A stretch of DNA of 64,000 nt from Aquipseudomonas alcaligenes (GTDB lineage Bacteria > Pseudomonadota > Gammaproteobacteria > Pseudomonadales > Pseudomonadaceae), in assembly GCF_003205495.1 (NCBI RefSeq), contig NZ_QJRX01000001.1:248001-312000 (forward strand). Reading direction: 5' to 3'. Positions 11,572 to 20,480 of the stretch are shown one piece after another. Made by a program: the position numbers and the translations under genes. The notes under the pieces are model-generated. The model was not told the DNA's origin, searched no databases, and was given only the letters and a program-made list of their open reading frames with translations. Position 1 is the first letter of the stretch, and each line of letters begins with the position of its first letter.

Positions 11572-12780
11572 TCAGGCGCGGTTCAGGCGCTCGGCGATGA
11601 AGGCCACCAGCTGGCGGGCGATCTTGCTCTTGCTGGTCTGGGCGAAGGCGCTGGCCTGCAACTCGCGATCGATCACGGTGATGGCGTTCTCTTCGCTGTT
11701 GAAACCGATGGTCGGGTTGGCCACGTCGTTGGCGACAATCAGGTCGAGGTTCTTGTCCTTCAGCTTGCGCGCAGCATAGTCGAGCAGATTCTCGGTTTCT
11801 GCGGCGAAGCCCACGCTGAAGGGACGATCTGCGCGGCCGGCGATAGTGGCGAGGATGTCCGGGTTGCGCACCAGCTGCAGAAGCAGGCCTTCACCGCTGC
11901 TAGGGTCCTTCTTCATCTTCTGGGTGGCCACCACTTCCGGGCGGTAGTCGGCGACGGCGGCGGAGGCGATGAACAGGTCACAGGGCATGGCGGCCTCGCA
12001 GGCGGCGAGCATGTCGCGGGCGCTGACCACGTCGATGCGGTTGACCCGGTCGGGTGTCGGCAGGTGCACCGGGCCGGTCACCAGGGTCACCCTGGCGCCG
12101 GCCTCCACGGCCGCTTCGGCCAGGGCGAAGCCCATCTTGCCGGAGCTGTGGTTGGTGATGTAGCGCACCGGGTCGATGTTTTCCTGGGTCGGCCCGGCGG
12201 TGATCAGCACGTGCTTGCCGGTCAGCGCCTGCCACTGGAAGCAATCGGCGGCGCGCTGGGCCAACTCGTCGGCCTCGAGCATGCGGCCGGGGCCGACGTC
12301 GCCGCAGGCCTGGCTGCCGGCAGCCGGGCCGAACAGGTGCAGGCCGCGCTGGACGAGGAGTTCGGCGTTGGCCTGGGTGGCGGGGTCGCGCCACATGGCC
12401 TGGTTCATCGCCGGGGCCAGGGCGACCTGGGCGTCGGTGGCCAGCACCAGGGTGGTCAGCAGATCGTCGGCCACGCCCTGGGCCAGGCGCGCCATGATGT
12501 CGGCGGTGGCCGGGGCGATCAGCACCAGGTCGGCCCACTTGGCCAGCTCGATATGGCCCATGGCGGCTTCGGCGGCCGGGTCGAGCAGGTCGAGGTGCAC
12601 CGGATGGCCGGACAGCGCCTGCAGGGTCAGCGGGGTGATGAACTCGCGGCCGCCACGGGTCATCACCACCCGTACTTCGGCGCCCTGGTCGCGCAGGCGA
12701 CGGACCAGCTCCGCGCTCTTGTAGGCGGCGATGCCGCCGCCGACACCCAGGACGATGCGTTTCCGATACAGCCGCTGCAT
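11572..12780 (-). CDS. coaBC: bifunctional phosphopantothenoylcysteine decarboxylase/phosphopantothenate-cysteine ligase
   Basis: 402 aa, two domains for coenzyme A synthesis. The N-terminal flavin decarboxylase (CoaC) has [18 protein letters not shown] and the Cys-containing [13 protein letters not shown] loop. The C-terminal CTP-dependent ligase (CoaB) has [18 protein letters not shown] followed by HSSGKMG and the AAVADYRP block. ATG 12780 is preceded by AAAGGCAGG; the open frame continues far upstream, antisense to radC, and is not coding there. It is the first gene of the coaBC-dut-algC-argB run and divergent from radC. Confidence 0.95.
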   Translation of the reverse strand: MQRLYRKRIVLGVGGGIAAYKSAELVRRLRDQGAEVRVVMTRGGREFITPLTLQALSGHPVHLDLLDPAAEAAMGHIELAKWADLVLIAPATADIMARLAQGVADDLLTTLVLATDAQVALAPAMNQAMWRDPATQANAELLVQRGLHLFGPAAGSQACGDVGPGRMLEADELAQRAADCFQWQALTGKHVLITAGPTQENIDPVRYITNHSSGKMGFALAEAAVEAGARVTLVTGPVHLPTPDRVNRIDVVSARDMLAACEAAMPCDLFIASAAVADYRPEVVATQKMKKDPSSGEGLLLQLVRNPDILATIAGRADRPFSVGFAAETENLLDYAARKLKDKNLDLIVANDVANPTIGFNSEENAITVIDRELQASAFAQTSKSKIARQLVAFIAERLNRA

Positions 12781-12918
12781 AGGCCTGCCTTTAATAATGT
12801 GGTGTGGATAGCAGCGCGGCGGCGACACCTCCCCAGGCCGGTCACCGCGCCAAAAAAGCCGGGCTAAGATAGCACAGGGCCTGCGCCGGAACAGCGGGCC
12901 GACGGACAGGGAGATGTC

Positions 12919-13593
12919 ATGAGCATACGCGACTGGCCCGCGGCGGAGCGCCCGCGGGAGAAACTGCTGGAGCTGGGGGCGGCGGCGCTGAGCGACGCCG
13001 AGCTGCTGGCGATCTTCCTGCGCACCGGCGTGGCCGGACAGAGCGCGGTGGACCTGGCCCGCCACCTGCTGGTCGATTTCGGCAGCCTGCGCGCGCTGCT
13101 GGAGGCCGACCTGGGTTCCTTCAGCCAGCGCCTGGGCCTCGGCCCGGCCAAGTTCGCCCAGCTGCAGGCGGTGCTGGAGATGGGCCGCCGTCATCTGGCC
13201 GAGCGGCTGCGCCGGGATTCCGCGCTGGAAAGCCCACAGGCGGTGCGCGACTACCTCAAGGCGCGCCTGCGCCACGAGCCACACGAGGTGTTCGGCTGCC
13301 TGTTCCTCGATGCCAAGCACCGGGTGATCTGCTTCGAGGCGCTGTTCTTCGGCTCCATCGACGGCGCCAGCGTCTACCCGCGCCAGGTGGTCAAGCGCGC
13401 GCTGTTCCACAACGCGGCCGCTGCCATCCTGGTGCACAACCATCCGTCAGGGGTGGCCGAGCCCAGCCAGGCTGATCGCCAGCTGACCGAGCGACTCAAG
13501 GAGGCGCTCGGCCTGATCGAGGTGCGTGTGCTCGACCACTTCATCGTCGGTGACGGCGAGCCGTTGTCGATGGCCGAGTTCGGCTGGGTCTAG
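12919..13593 (+). CDS. radC: RadC family JAB-domain protein
   Basis: 224 aa. An N-terminal helix-hairpin-helix-like region is followed by a JAB/JAMM domain with the metal-binding HNHPSG...D (His173, His175, Asp186). RadC was named as a DNA repair protein, but that role in E. coli was later withdrawn, and the biochemical function is uncertain. GGGAG precedes ATG 12919. It is divergent from coaBC, as in other pseudomonads. Its TAG overlaps the stop of the convergent peptide-binding-protein gene inside a shared CTAG (13590-13593). Confidence 0.92.
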   Translation: MSIRDWPAAERPREKLLELGAAALSDAELLAIFLRTGVAGQSAVDLARHLLVDFGSLRALLEADLGSFSQRLGLGPAKFAQLQAVLEMGRRHLAERLRRDSALESPQAVRDYLKARLRHEPHEVFGCLFLDAKHRVICFEALFFGSIDGASVYPRQVVKRALFHNAAAAILVHNHPSGVAEPSQADRQLTERLKEALGLIEVRVLDHFIVGDGEPLSMAEFGWV

Positions 13594-15164
13594 TCCAGTC
13601 GCACCTTGGCGAAATCCTGGCGACCGAACGGGCTGACCTGATAGCCGCTGACCTTGTCGCTGTGCAGGGCAAAGGCGGTGGGGTGCGCCAGCGGCAACCA
13701 CAGTGCCTGTTGCTGGATCAGCGTTTGCGCCTGCTGGTACAGGGCGCTGCGCTGCTCCTGGGCACTGACAGCCTTGCCCTCGGCGATCAGCCGGTCCAGC
13801 TGCGGGTCGCAGTAGCGCGCGAAGTTCAGCCCGGATTGCACCGAGGCGCAGGCGAATTGTGGGGTGAGGAAGTTGTCCGGGTCACCGTTGTCGCCGGCCC
13901 AGCCCATGAACAGCAGGTCGTGCTCGCCGGCCTTGGCGCGGCGGATCAGCTCGCCCCATTCGATCACGCGGATTTCGGCCTGGATGCCGACCTTGGCCAG
14001 GTCGGCCTGCAGCAGCTGGGCACCGAGGGTCGGGTTGGGATTCAGCAGGCTGCCGGAGGGGCGGGTCCAGATGGTGGTCTCGAAGCCATCCGCCAGGCCG
14101 GCCTCGGCCAGCAGCGCGCGGGCCTTGGCCGGATCGTGGGCATAGCCGGGCAGGTCCTTGGCATGGCTCCAGGTGTTTGGCGGGTAGGGGCCGCTGGCCG
14201 GGGTGGCGCTGCCCTCGAATACGGCCTGGAGGTAGCTGGCCTTGTCGAAGGCCAGGTTGATCGCCTGGCGCACCTGCGGCTTGTCCAGCGGCGGGTGCTG
14301 GCTGTTGAGGACAACGAAGGCGGTCATGAACGCCGGCGTCTCGCTCACTTTCAGCTTCGACTCCTGGCGCGCCCCCTGCACGTCCAGCGGCTTGGGCGAC
14401 AGGGCAATCTGGCATTCGCCGCGCTTGAGCTTCTGCAGACGCACATTGGCGTCGGGGGTGATGGCGAACACCAGGCCGTCGATGGCCGGCTTGCCGGCGA
14501 AGTAGTCGGGGTTGGTCGCGTAGCGGATCACCGCGTCCTTCTGGAAGCGCTTGAGCACGAAGGGCCCGGTGCCGACCGGCTGGCTGTTGAGTTGCTCCGG
14601 CGTGCCGGCGGCCAGCAGCTTGTCGGCATATTCCGCCGAGTAGATGGAGGCGAAACCCATGCTCAGGGTGGCGAGGAAGGTGGCGTCCGGGCGCTTGAGC
14701 ACGAAGCGCACGCTCAGCGGCGTCGGCGCCTCGATGCGCTCAATCAGTGCCGGCCACTGCATGGACTGGGCGTGCGGATAGCCGCTGGCGGCGACCTGGT
14801 GCCAGGGGTGGGCCGGGTCGAGCATGCGGCGGAAGCTGAACAGCACGTCGTCGGCGTTAAGTTCGCGGCTCGGGGCGAACCACTCGGTGCGCTGGAACTT
14901 CACCCCGGGGCGCAGCTGGAAGGTCCAGCTCAGGCCGTCGTCGGACACCTCCCAGCGCTCGGCCAGGCTGGGCACCAGCTGGCCGGCCGCGGCGTCGTAG
15001 TCGACCAGGCGGTTCATCAGCACGTCGGCCGAGGCGTTGGTGGTGGTCAGCGAGTTGTACTGCACCACGTCGAAACCATCCGGACTGGCTTCGGTACAGA
15101 CGCTGAGCACGGCGGCCTGGCTCAGCAGGGGCACGAGCAGCAGGGGCAGGGCGGCAAGACGCAT
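13590..15164 (-). CDS. family 5 ABC transporter substrate-binding protein (peptide/nickel type)
   Basis: 524 aa with a signal peptide ([18 protein letters not shown]), then a DppA/OppA-type binding fold ([51 protein letters not shown]). The role is periplasmic capture of small peptides for an ABC importer. GGAGGAA precedes ATG 15164, and upstream in-frame codons lack an RBS. No permease or ATPase genes adjoin it, so it must use a transporter encoded elsewhere. The stop overlaps radC by 4 bp. The exact ligand is unknown. Confidence 0.88.
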   Translation of the reverse strand: MRLAALPLLLVPLLSQAAVLSVCTEASPDGFDVVQYNSLTTTNASADVLMNRLVDYDAAAGQLVPSLAERWEVSDDGLSWTFQLRPGVKFQRTEWFAPSRELNADDVLFSFRRMLDPAHPWHQVAASGYPHAQSMQWPALIERIEAPTPLSVRFVLKRPDATFLATLSMGFASIYSAEYADKLLAAGTPEQLNSQPVGTGPFVLKRFQKDAVIRYATNPDYFAGKPAIDGLVFAITPDANVRLQKLKRGECQIALSPKPLDVQGARQESKLKVSETPAFMTAFVVLNSQHPPLDKPQVRQAINLAFDKASYLQAVFEGSATPASGPYPPNTWSHAKDLPGYAHDPAKARALLAEAGLADGFETTIWTRPSGSLLNPNPTLGAQLLQADLAKVGIQAEIRVIEWGELIRRAKAGEHDLLFMGWAGDNGDPDNFLTPQFACASVQSGLNFARYCDPQLDRLIAEGKAVSAQEQRSALYQQAQTLIQQQALWLPLAHPTAFALHSDKVSGYQVSPFGRQDFAKVRLD

Positions 15165-15310
15165 CGCGGTTCCTCCGATCGACAAGAACCCAACCCTAGA
15201 CCATGGGCGCGAGAGCGACAACGAATTCCGGCGACGAGCGGTCATGCCCCCGCCGCTGCGAGGCTGCGCCGCTCCTGGCCGGCAGCGGCGCAGCCCGGCC
15301 CTGGCAATCC

Positions 15311-15339
15311 TTGCGAGCGACCTGCTGTTCTGGTATAAA
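15311..15339 (+). promoter_or_regulatory. sigma70 promoter of rpmB-rpmG
   Basis: TTGCGA (15311-15316), 17 bp, TATAAA (15334-15339). This is the best promoter match in the window, correctly placed and oriented for the ribosomal protein genes. The predicted transcript start is near 15346, giving a leader of about 140 nt. Confidence 0.75.
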
Positions 15340-15444
15340 GCAGCGCTCTTTTCTAGGGGCCCGGTCCTGCGGCAACGCAAAACACCGGTAAGACCCCGAG
15401 AAACGCGGCGCTGAGCGCCAAATGACTATTGAGTTCAAGCGGCC

Positions 15445-15471
15445 AACCCATGCCGGGTTGGGCATGTGGTT
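15445..15471 (+). promoter_or_regulatory. hairpin in the rpmB leader
   Basis: AACC-CATGCC pairs with GGCATG-T-GGTT around the loop GGGTTG, a ten-pair stem with one bulged T. It lies 15 nt before the rpmB start codon, where a translational or ribosomal-protein feedback element could act. Only the fold is visible; no regulator is implied by sequence. Confidence 0.4.
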
Positions 15472-15485
15472 TAGAGGGCTGAGGC

Positions 15486-15722
15486 ATGTCGAGAGTCTGT
15501 CAAGTTACCGGTAAGGGTCCGGTAACCGGGAACAACGTTTCCCACGCTAACAACAAAACCCGTCGTCGTTTTCTGCCGAACCTGCAGCATCATCGCTTCT
15601 GGGTCGAGTCCGAGAAGCGCTTCGTGCGTCTGCGCGTTTCCGCCAAGGGCATGCGCATCATCGACAAGCGCGGCATCGACGTAGTGCTGTCCGAGCTGCG
15701 CGCTCGCGGCGAAAAGGTTTAA
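15486..15722 (+). CDS. rpmB: 50S ribosomal protein L28
   Basis: A 78-aa basic ribosomal protein, starting [12 protein letters not shown] with the conserved [10 protein letters not shown](R) segment that follows in L28. It is part of the large subunit near the E site. ATG 15486 follows GAGGC. It forms a two-gene operon with rpmG, which starts ten bases after its stop. Length and sequence are standard. Confidence 0.97.
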   Translation: MSRVCQVTGKGPVTGNNVSHANNKTRRRFLPNLQHHRFWVESEKRFVRLRVSAKGMRIIDKRGIDVVLSELRARGEKV

Positions 15723-15732
15723 GGAGCTAATC

Positions 15733-15888
15733 ATGCGTGAACTGATCCGTTTGGTGTCCAGCGCCGGTACCGGCCACTTCTACACCACCGACAAGAACAA
15801 GCGCACCACTCCGGACAAGATCGAGATCAAGAAATACGATCCGGTCGTCCGTAAGCACGTGACCTACAAGGAAGCCAAGATCAAGTAA
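15733..15888 (+). CDS. rpmG: 50S ribosomal protein L33
   Basis: A short gene of 51 codons plus stop. The protein begins [20 protein letters not shown] and ends in the conserved [10 protein letters not shown]...EAKIK. AAGGAG sits 8 bases before the ATG. It belongs to the zinc-independent (Cys-free) L33 type, since no CxxC pair is present. It is cotranscribed with rpmB and followed by a strong bidirectional terminator. Confidence 0.96.
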   Translation: MRELIRLVSSAGTGHFYTTDKNKRTTPDKIEIKKYDPVVRKHVTYKEAKIK

Positions 15889-15905
15889 TTGATCCGGCCC
15901 TTGCG

Positions 15906-15933
15906 AAAAAACCCGCCAATCGGCGGGTTTTTT
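15906..15933. terminator. bidirectional intrinsic terminator between rpmG and ptsP
   Basis: AAAAAACCCGCC (15906-15917) pairs perfectly with GGCGGGTTTTTT (15922-15933) around the loop AATC. The A-run and T-run make it functional in both directions, ending rpmBG on the plus strand and ptsP on the minus strand. Confidence 0.9.
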
Positions 15934-15948
15934 CATTTCCAGCGATCC

Positions 15949-18228
15949 TCAACTCTGGATGGTCGCCGCCGGATTGATCACCCGCCCCAGACCCAGGTTA
16001 CGCAGAGCCAGGTGCAGGGTGCTGTGGATGACCTGCGGGCTGTCGATGGTCATCAGCTGGCCGAGCAGCTCGCGCGCCTTGCTAGAGCTGATCTGGCGCA
16101 GCAGCCACTTCACCTTGGGCAGGTTGGTGGCGTTCATTGACAGGCTGTCGAAGCCCATGGCCAGCAGCAGCACGGCCGCGGCCGGGTCCCCGGCCATCTC
16201 GCCGCAGATGCTCACCGGCTTGCCTTCGGCGTGGGCGCCGTCGACCACCAGCTTGAGCGCGTGCAGCACGGCCGGGTGGAGGAAGTCGTAGAGGTCGGCA
16301 ACCCGCGGGTTGTTGCGATCCACCGCCAGCAGGTACTGGGTCAGGTCGTTGGAGCCGACCGAGATGAAGTCGACCTGGCGCGACAGCTCGCGGATCTGGT
16401 AGACGGCAGCGGGAATCTCGATCATCACACCCACCGGCGGCATGGGGATGTCCACGCCCTCGTCGCGCACCTCGCCCCAGGCGCGGTGGATCAGGTGCAG
16501 CGCCTCCTCCATCTCCTGCATGCCGGAAATCATCGGCAGGAGGATGCGCAGGTTGTTCAGGCCTTCGCTGGCCTTGAGCATGGCGCGCACCTGGACCAGG
16601 AAGATCTCCGGGTGGTCGAGGGTGATGCGGATGCCGCGCCAGCCGAGGAAGGGGTTCTCTTCCTTGATCGGGAAGTAGCTCAGCGCCTTGTCACCACCGA
16701 TGTCCAGGGTGCGCATGGTCACCGGCAGCGGATGGAAGGCGGCCAGCTGCTCGCGGTAGGTGGCCAGCTGCTCCTTCTCGCTGGGAAAGCGCTCGCCGTT
16801 CATAAACGGCACTTCGGTGCGGTACAGGCCGACACCCTCGGCGCCGCGCTCCTGGGCGCGCTTCACGTCGGCCAGCAGGCCGGTGTTGACCCACAGCGGC
16901 AGGCGCTGGCCGTCCAGGGTCTCGCACGGCAGTTCGCGCAGGGCGTCGAGGCCCTGGGCCAGCTGGCGCTCCTCCTCGACCACCTCGGCGTACTGCTTGC
17001 GCAGCAGCTCGCTGGGGTTGGTGAAGACCTCGCCGTGGTAGCCGTCGACGATCAGCTCGATGCCGTCGACCTTGGAATAGGGCAGATCGACCACCCCCAT
17101 GACCGTGGGGATACCCATGGCCCGGGCGAGGATGGCCACGTGCGAGTTGCCCGAGCCGGTGACCGAGACCAGGCCGACCAGCTTGCCTTCCGGCACCTGG
17201 CCGAGCATGGCCGGCGACAACTCCTCGCTGACCAGGATGCTGTTGTCCGGGTACACTAGGTTCTGCTTGCGCTCTTCCTGCAGGTAGGCGAGCAGGCGCC
17301 GGCCGAGGTCGCGCACGTCGCTGGCGCGCTCGCGCAGGTAGGCGTCGTCCATCAGCTCGAAGCGCGACACGTGCTCGGTGACCACCTGGCGCAGGGCGCC
17401 CTGGGCCCACTGGCCGGTCTGGATGACCTTGCGCACCTCGCCGCCGAGCGCCGCGTCGTCGAGCATCATGCGGTAGACCTCGAACAGCGCCAGTTCCTCC
17501 TTGCGCAGCTGGCTGGCGAGCTTCTCGGACAGCTCCTGCATGTCCTCGCGCACCCACTCCAGGGCCTTGCCGAACAGCGCCAGCTCGGCCTCGATGTCGT
17601 CCACGGACTTGTCCGGCACCACGTTGAGGTCGGCCGGTGGCAGCACCACCACAGCGCTGCCCACGGCCGCGCCGGGCGAGCCAGGCACGCCGACGAAGCG
17701 CGCCTCCTGGATGCCCTTGCCCTGCTTGCCCAGGCCACGGATCGAACCGGTGGCCTCGGCGTGGGCAATCACCCCGGCGAGCTGGGCACTCATGGTGACC
17801 AGGAAGGCTTCCTCGCCCTCGTCGAACTGGCGACGCTCCTTCTGCTGCACCACCAGCACGCCCATCACCCGACGGTGGTGGATGATCGGCGCACCGAGGA
17901 AGGAGGCGTAACGCTCCTCGCCGGTCTCGGGGAAGTACATGTAGCGCGGGTGCTCGGAGGCGTGCTCGAGGTTGAGCGGCTCCTCGCGGGTGCCGACCAG
18001 GCCGACCAGGCCCTCGTTGGGCGCCATGCTGACCTTGCCGATGGAGCGCTTGTTGAGGCCGTCGGTGGCCATCAGCACGAAGCGGTTGCTGTCCGGGTCG
18101 AGCAGGTAGACCGAGCAGACCTGGCTGCCCATGGCCTCCTTCACCCGCTGCACGATGATCGTCAGCGCCGCCTTGAGGTCCTTGGCGGCGTTTACTTCCT
18201 GGACGATCTTGCGCAGGGTGTTGAGCAT
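15949..18228 (-). CDS. ptsP: phosphoenolpyruvate-protein phosphotransferase PtsP (EI-Ntr)
   Basis: 759 aa: a GAF domain (about 1-150) followed by a full Enzyme I module. It takes phosphate from PEP and passes it to NPr/PtsN of the nitrogen PTS, affecting potassium, carbon-nitrogen balance and virulence traits. The phosphorylatable His lies in GSGNSHVAILAR, and the PEP-binding GVGLYRTEVPFM and CGEMAGDP motifs are intact. The ATG at 18228 (MLNTLRKIV) matches P. aeruginosa PtsP as I recall it; a codon at 18237 is also possible. It lies 19 bp downstream of rppH and is probably cotranscribed. Confidence 0.95.
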   Translation of the reverse strand: MLNTLRKIVQEVNAAKDLKAALTIIVQRVKEAMGSQVCSVYLLDPDSNRFVLMATDGLNKRSIGKVSMAPNEGLVGLVGTREEPLNLEHASEHPRYMYFPETGEERYASFLGAPIIHHRRVMGVLVVQQKERRQFDEGEEAFLVTMSAQLAGVIAHAEATGSIRGLGKQGKGIQEARFVGVPGSPGAAVGSAVVVLPPADLNVVPDKSVDDIEAELALFGKALEWVREDMQELSEKLASQLRKEELALFEVYRMMLDDAALGGEVRKVIQTGQWAQGALRQVVTEHVSRFELMDDAYLRERASDVRDLGRRLLAYLQEERKQNLVYPDNSILVSEELSPAMLGQVPEGKLVGLVSVTGSGNSHVAILARAMGIPTVMGVVDLPYSKVDGIELIVDGYHGEVFTNPSELLRKQYAEVVEEERQLAQGLDALRELPCETLDGQRLPLWVNTGLLADVKRAQERGAEGVGLYRTEVPFMNGERFPSEKEQLATYREQLAAFHPLPVTMRTLDIGGDKALSYFPIKEENPFLGWRGIRITLDHPEIFLVQVRAMLKASEGLNNLRILLPMISGMQEMEEALHLIHRAWGEVRDEGVDIPMPPVGVMIEIPAAVYQIRELSRQVDFISVGSNDLTQYLLAVDRNNPRVADLYDFLHPAVLHALKLVVDGAHAEGKPVSICGEMAGDPAAAVLLLAMGFDSLSMNATNLPKVKWLLRQISSSKARELLGQLMTIDSPQVIHSTLHLALRNLGLGRVINPAATIQS

Positions 18229-18247
18229 GGCTCGCACTCGAACTCCG

Positions 18248-18727
18248 TCAGTCGCGCGCCAGCAGGCGCGGGGCTAATTCCTTGAGCGCGCGGCGGTAGA
18301 CCTCGCGCTTGAACGTGACCACCTGGTTCAGCGGGTACCAGTAACTCACCCAGCGCCAGCCATCGAACTCCGGCTTGCCGGTCAGGTCCATGCGCACCCG
18401 GCTCTCGTCGCTGGTCAGGCGCAGCAGGAACCATTTCTGCTTCTGCCCGATGCACAGCGGCTGGCTGTGCGTGCGCACCAGGCGCTGGGGCAGACGATAA
18501 CGCAACCAGCCGCGGGTGCAGGCGAGAATCTTCACATCCTGCTGCTCCAGGCCGACTTCTTCATTCAGCTCGCGGTACAGGGCCTGCTCGGCCGACTCGC
18601 TGGGATTGATGCCGCCCTGGGGAAACTGCCAGGCGTCCTGGTTGATCCGCCGAGCCCAGAGCACCTGGCCGACATCATTGGTCAGGATGATGCCGACATT
18701 AGGGCGAAAACCATCGGAATCGATCAC
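18248..18727 (-). CDS. rppH: RNA pyrophosphohydrolase
   Basis: 159-aa Nudix hydrolase that converts 5'-triphosphate (or diphosphate) mRNA ends to monophosphate and so starts RNase E-dependent decay. The Nudix box runs from Gly38 to Leu60, with the catalytic REL-NEEVG core at 52-59. The start [17 protein letters not shown] is typical of RppH. It is the first gene of the rppH-ptsP pair and divergent from the HAD phosphatase gene. Confidence 0.95.
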   Translation of the reverse strand: MIDSDGFRPNVGIILTNDVGQVLWARRINQDAWQFPQGGINPSESAEQALYRELNEEVGLEQQDVKILACTRGWLRYRLPQRLVRTHSQPLCIGQKQKWFLLRLTSDESRVRMDLTGKPEFDGWRWVSYWYPLNQVVTFKREVYRRALKELAPRLLARD

Positions 18728-18872
18728 GGCACACCACCTTCAAAACGCATGTGCCGGCATTGTTCCACAAAGCCCGCGGGCGCAGCAAACGCGGGCCCCT
18801 GGCATGGGCAGGGGCGGCGAAAGCGGCTATTCTGGCGCCCCTCCGTGACCACCGCGAACCAGGTAATCCGAC

Positions 18873-19529
18873 GTGCGCCTTGCCCTCTTCGACCTCGACA
18901 ACACCCTGCTGGCCGGCGACAGCGACCACAGCTGGGGCGAATTCCTCTGCGCCACCGGCCGCGTCGACGCCGCCGCCTATCGCGCGCGCAACGACGCCTT
19001 CTACGCCGACTACTGCGCCGGCAAGCTGGACGTGGTGGCCTACCAGAGCTTCACCCAGGCCATCCTCGCCCGCACCGAGGCCGCCGAGCTGGCGCGCTGG
19101 CAGGCCGAGTTCATGCGTGACGTGATCGAGCCGATCATCCTGGCCAAGGGCGAGGCGCTGCTGCAGGAGCACCGCGCGGCCGGCGACAAGCTGGTGATCA
19201 TCACCGCCACCAACCGCTTCATCACCGCGCCGATTGCCGCGCGCCTGGGCGTCGAGACGCTGATCGCCACCGAGTGCGGCATGGACAACGGCCGCTACAC
19301 CGGCCGGGTCGCCGGCGTGCCCTGCTACCAGGAGGGCAAGGTGACGCGGATGAACCAGTGGCTCGCCGAGACCGGCCTGAGCCTGGACGGCGCCTCCTTC
19401 TACAGCGACTCGCGCAACGACCTGCCGCTGCTGGAGGCGGTGACCAGGCCGGTGGCGGTGGATCCGGACGACACCCTGCGCGCCATCGCCAGCGAGCGCG
19501 GCTGGCCGGTGCTCAGCCTGCGCGACTGA
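18873..19529 (+). CDS. HAD-IB family phosphatase (SerB-like)
   Basis: 218 aa from a GTG start (18873; AGGTAA upstream). HAD motifs: DLDNTLL with nucleophile Asp7 and acid Asp9, the Thr motif ITATN, and the C-terminal [12 protein letters not shown] metal site. A small helical cap between motifs 1 and 2 fits the HAD-IB subgroup (phosphoserine phosphatase and polyol-phosphate phosphatases). The conserved position beside rppH-ptsP is known from other pseudomonads. The substrate cannot be assigned. The stop is back-to-back with the DUF2269 gene (TGATCA, 19527-19532). Confidence 0.85.
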   Translation: MRLALFDLDNTLLAGDSDHSWGEFLCATGRVDAAAYRARNDAFYADYCAGKLDVVAYQSFTQAILARTEAAELARWQAEFMRDVIEPIILAKGEALLQEHRAAGDKLVIITATNRFITAPIAARLGVETLIATECGMDNGRYTGRVAGVPCYQEGKVTRMNQWLAETGLSLDGASFYSDSRNDLPLLEAVTRPVAVDPDDTLRAIASERGWPVLSLRD

Positions 19530-19997
19530 TCAGAGCGGCTTGGCCACCATCAGCCAGAAGATGGCGATGAAGGCCAGGAAGGCCGGCCAGCCCAGCACGA
19601 ACCAGATGCGCATGTAGCGGTGGGCGCGCGCCGGCAACACGCCGCCGCCCCGCAGCGCCTCGGCGGCCATGTCGCGCACGCGCATCTGCAGCCACAGCAC
19701 CGGCAGCCAGCACAGCCCGGCCAGCACGAACAGCCCGGCGCTCCACAGCAGCCAGCTCTGGTTCAGCGGCCAGCCGGCGAGCCTGGCCAGGGCCAGGCCG
19801 GAGAGCGGCTGGAACACGGCCGTGGTGGCGATGAACAGCCAGTCGGCCATGACCAGGTGGCGGAAAGTAGTGGCGATCACCTGCAACTGACCGCTGCGCC
19901 AGGCGCGCAGGGCGTAGTAGGCCGAGCCCAGCCCGGTGCCGAACAGCAGGGCGGCGGACAGCACATGCAGGGTCTTGAGCAGCAGGTAGAGGCTCAT
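19530..19997 (-). CDS. DUF2269 family integral membrane protein (copy A)
   Basis: 155 aa, four predicted transmembrane helices, beginning MSLYLLLKTLHVLSAALLFG. The HVLSAALLFGTGLG segment and internal W/P-rich loops are typical of DUF2269. A GTG at 20000 is an alternative start; neither has a strong RBS. It is followed upstream by a divergent paralogue (copy B), 28 bp away on the same strand. The two share the four-helix layout but little sequence. The family has no proven function. It is probably in one operon with ilvA and copy B. Confidence 0.75.
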   Translation of the reverse strand: MSLYLLLKTLHVLSAALLFGTGLGSAYYALRAWRSGQLQVIATTFRHLVMADWLFIATTAVFQPLSGLALARLAGWPLNQSWLLWSAGLFVLAGLCWLPVLWLQMRVRDMAAEALRGGGVLPARAHRYMRIWFVLGWPAFLAFIAIFWLMVAKPL

Positions 19998-20025
19998 CAC
20001 GACTGCTCGCGAGACGCTCGGGACA

Positions 20026-20469
20026 TCAGGCCGGCTTGACTCCCATCAGGGCGAAGATCGCCAGCAGCAGCACCAGCAGGGCGACCCCATAGGCGAGCAC
20101 GAAGCGCAGCAGCTTGACCGGTACGTTGCCCGTGGCGACGGCCGTCTGCCAGGCACCGAGGCGGCCGTGCAGCAGCAGGCCGATGACCATCAGCACGGCA
20201 AACAGCACGGCGCTGTACAGCAGCCAGCTGGCGCCCAAGGGCAGGCCGACGATATGCACCAGCCACCAGCCGCTGATCGGCAGCGAGACGGCCAGCAGGC
20301 CCAGCGCCGGCAGGCTGTACAGGCGGGTGACGCGCAGCTTGCGCGCCAGCACGCCGGCATCGCCCGCGCGATGGGCCTTCCACAGCATGAAGGCATGCGC
20401 GATCAGCCCCGCCAGCAGCAGCACGGCGGGGATCAGGTGGGCATATTTCAGCAGCGGGTAGTGTTCCAT
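20026..20469 (-). CDS. DUF2269 family integral membrane protein (copy B)
   Basis: 147 aa, four hydrophobic helices (MEHYPLLKYAHLIPAVLLLAG, then around residues 50-70, 80-105 and 120-145). It shows the same topology as copy A, with an N-terminal His in the first helix. GGAG sits eight bases before ATG 20469, and upstream codons run into ilvA. It starts 11 bp after the ilvA stop and precedes copy A by 28 bp, so ilvA-B-A looks like one transcript. Paired His residues in the first helices of such proteins could bind heme or metal, but that is speculation. Confidence 0.75.
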   Translation of the reverse strand: MEHYPLLKYAHLIPAVLLLAGLIAHAFMLWKAHRAGDAGVLARKLRVTRLYSLPALGLLAVSLPISGWWLVHIVGLPLGASWLLYSAVLFAVLMVIGLLLHGRLGAWQTAVATGNVPVKLLRFVLAYGVALLVLLLAIFALMGVKPA

Positions 20470-20480
20470 CACGGGCTCCG

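Larger units (their letters stand above)
15165..15485 (+). other. 321-bp intergenic region holding the rpmB-rpmG promoter and leader
   Basis: No protein-coding gene is visible. From about 15230 to 15305 the DNA is GC-rich with an imperfect dyad. A near-consensus promoter lies at 15311-15339, and the ~140-nt rpmB leader that follows contains a stable hairpin at 15445-15471. Both are listed separately. Confidence 0.6.
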
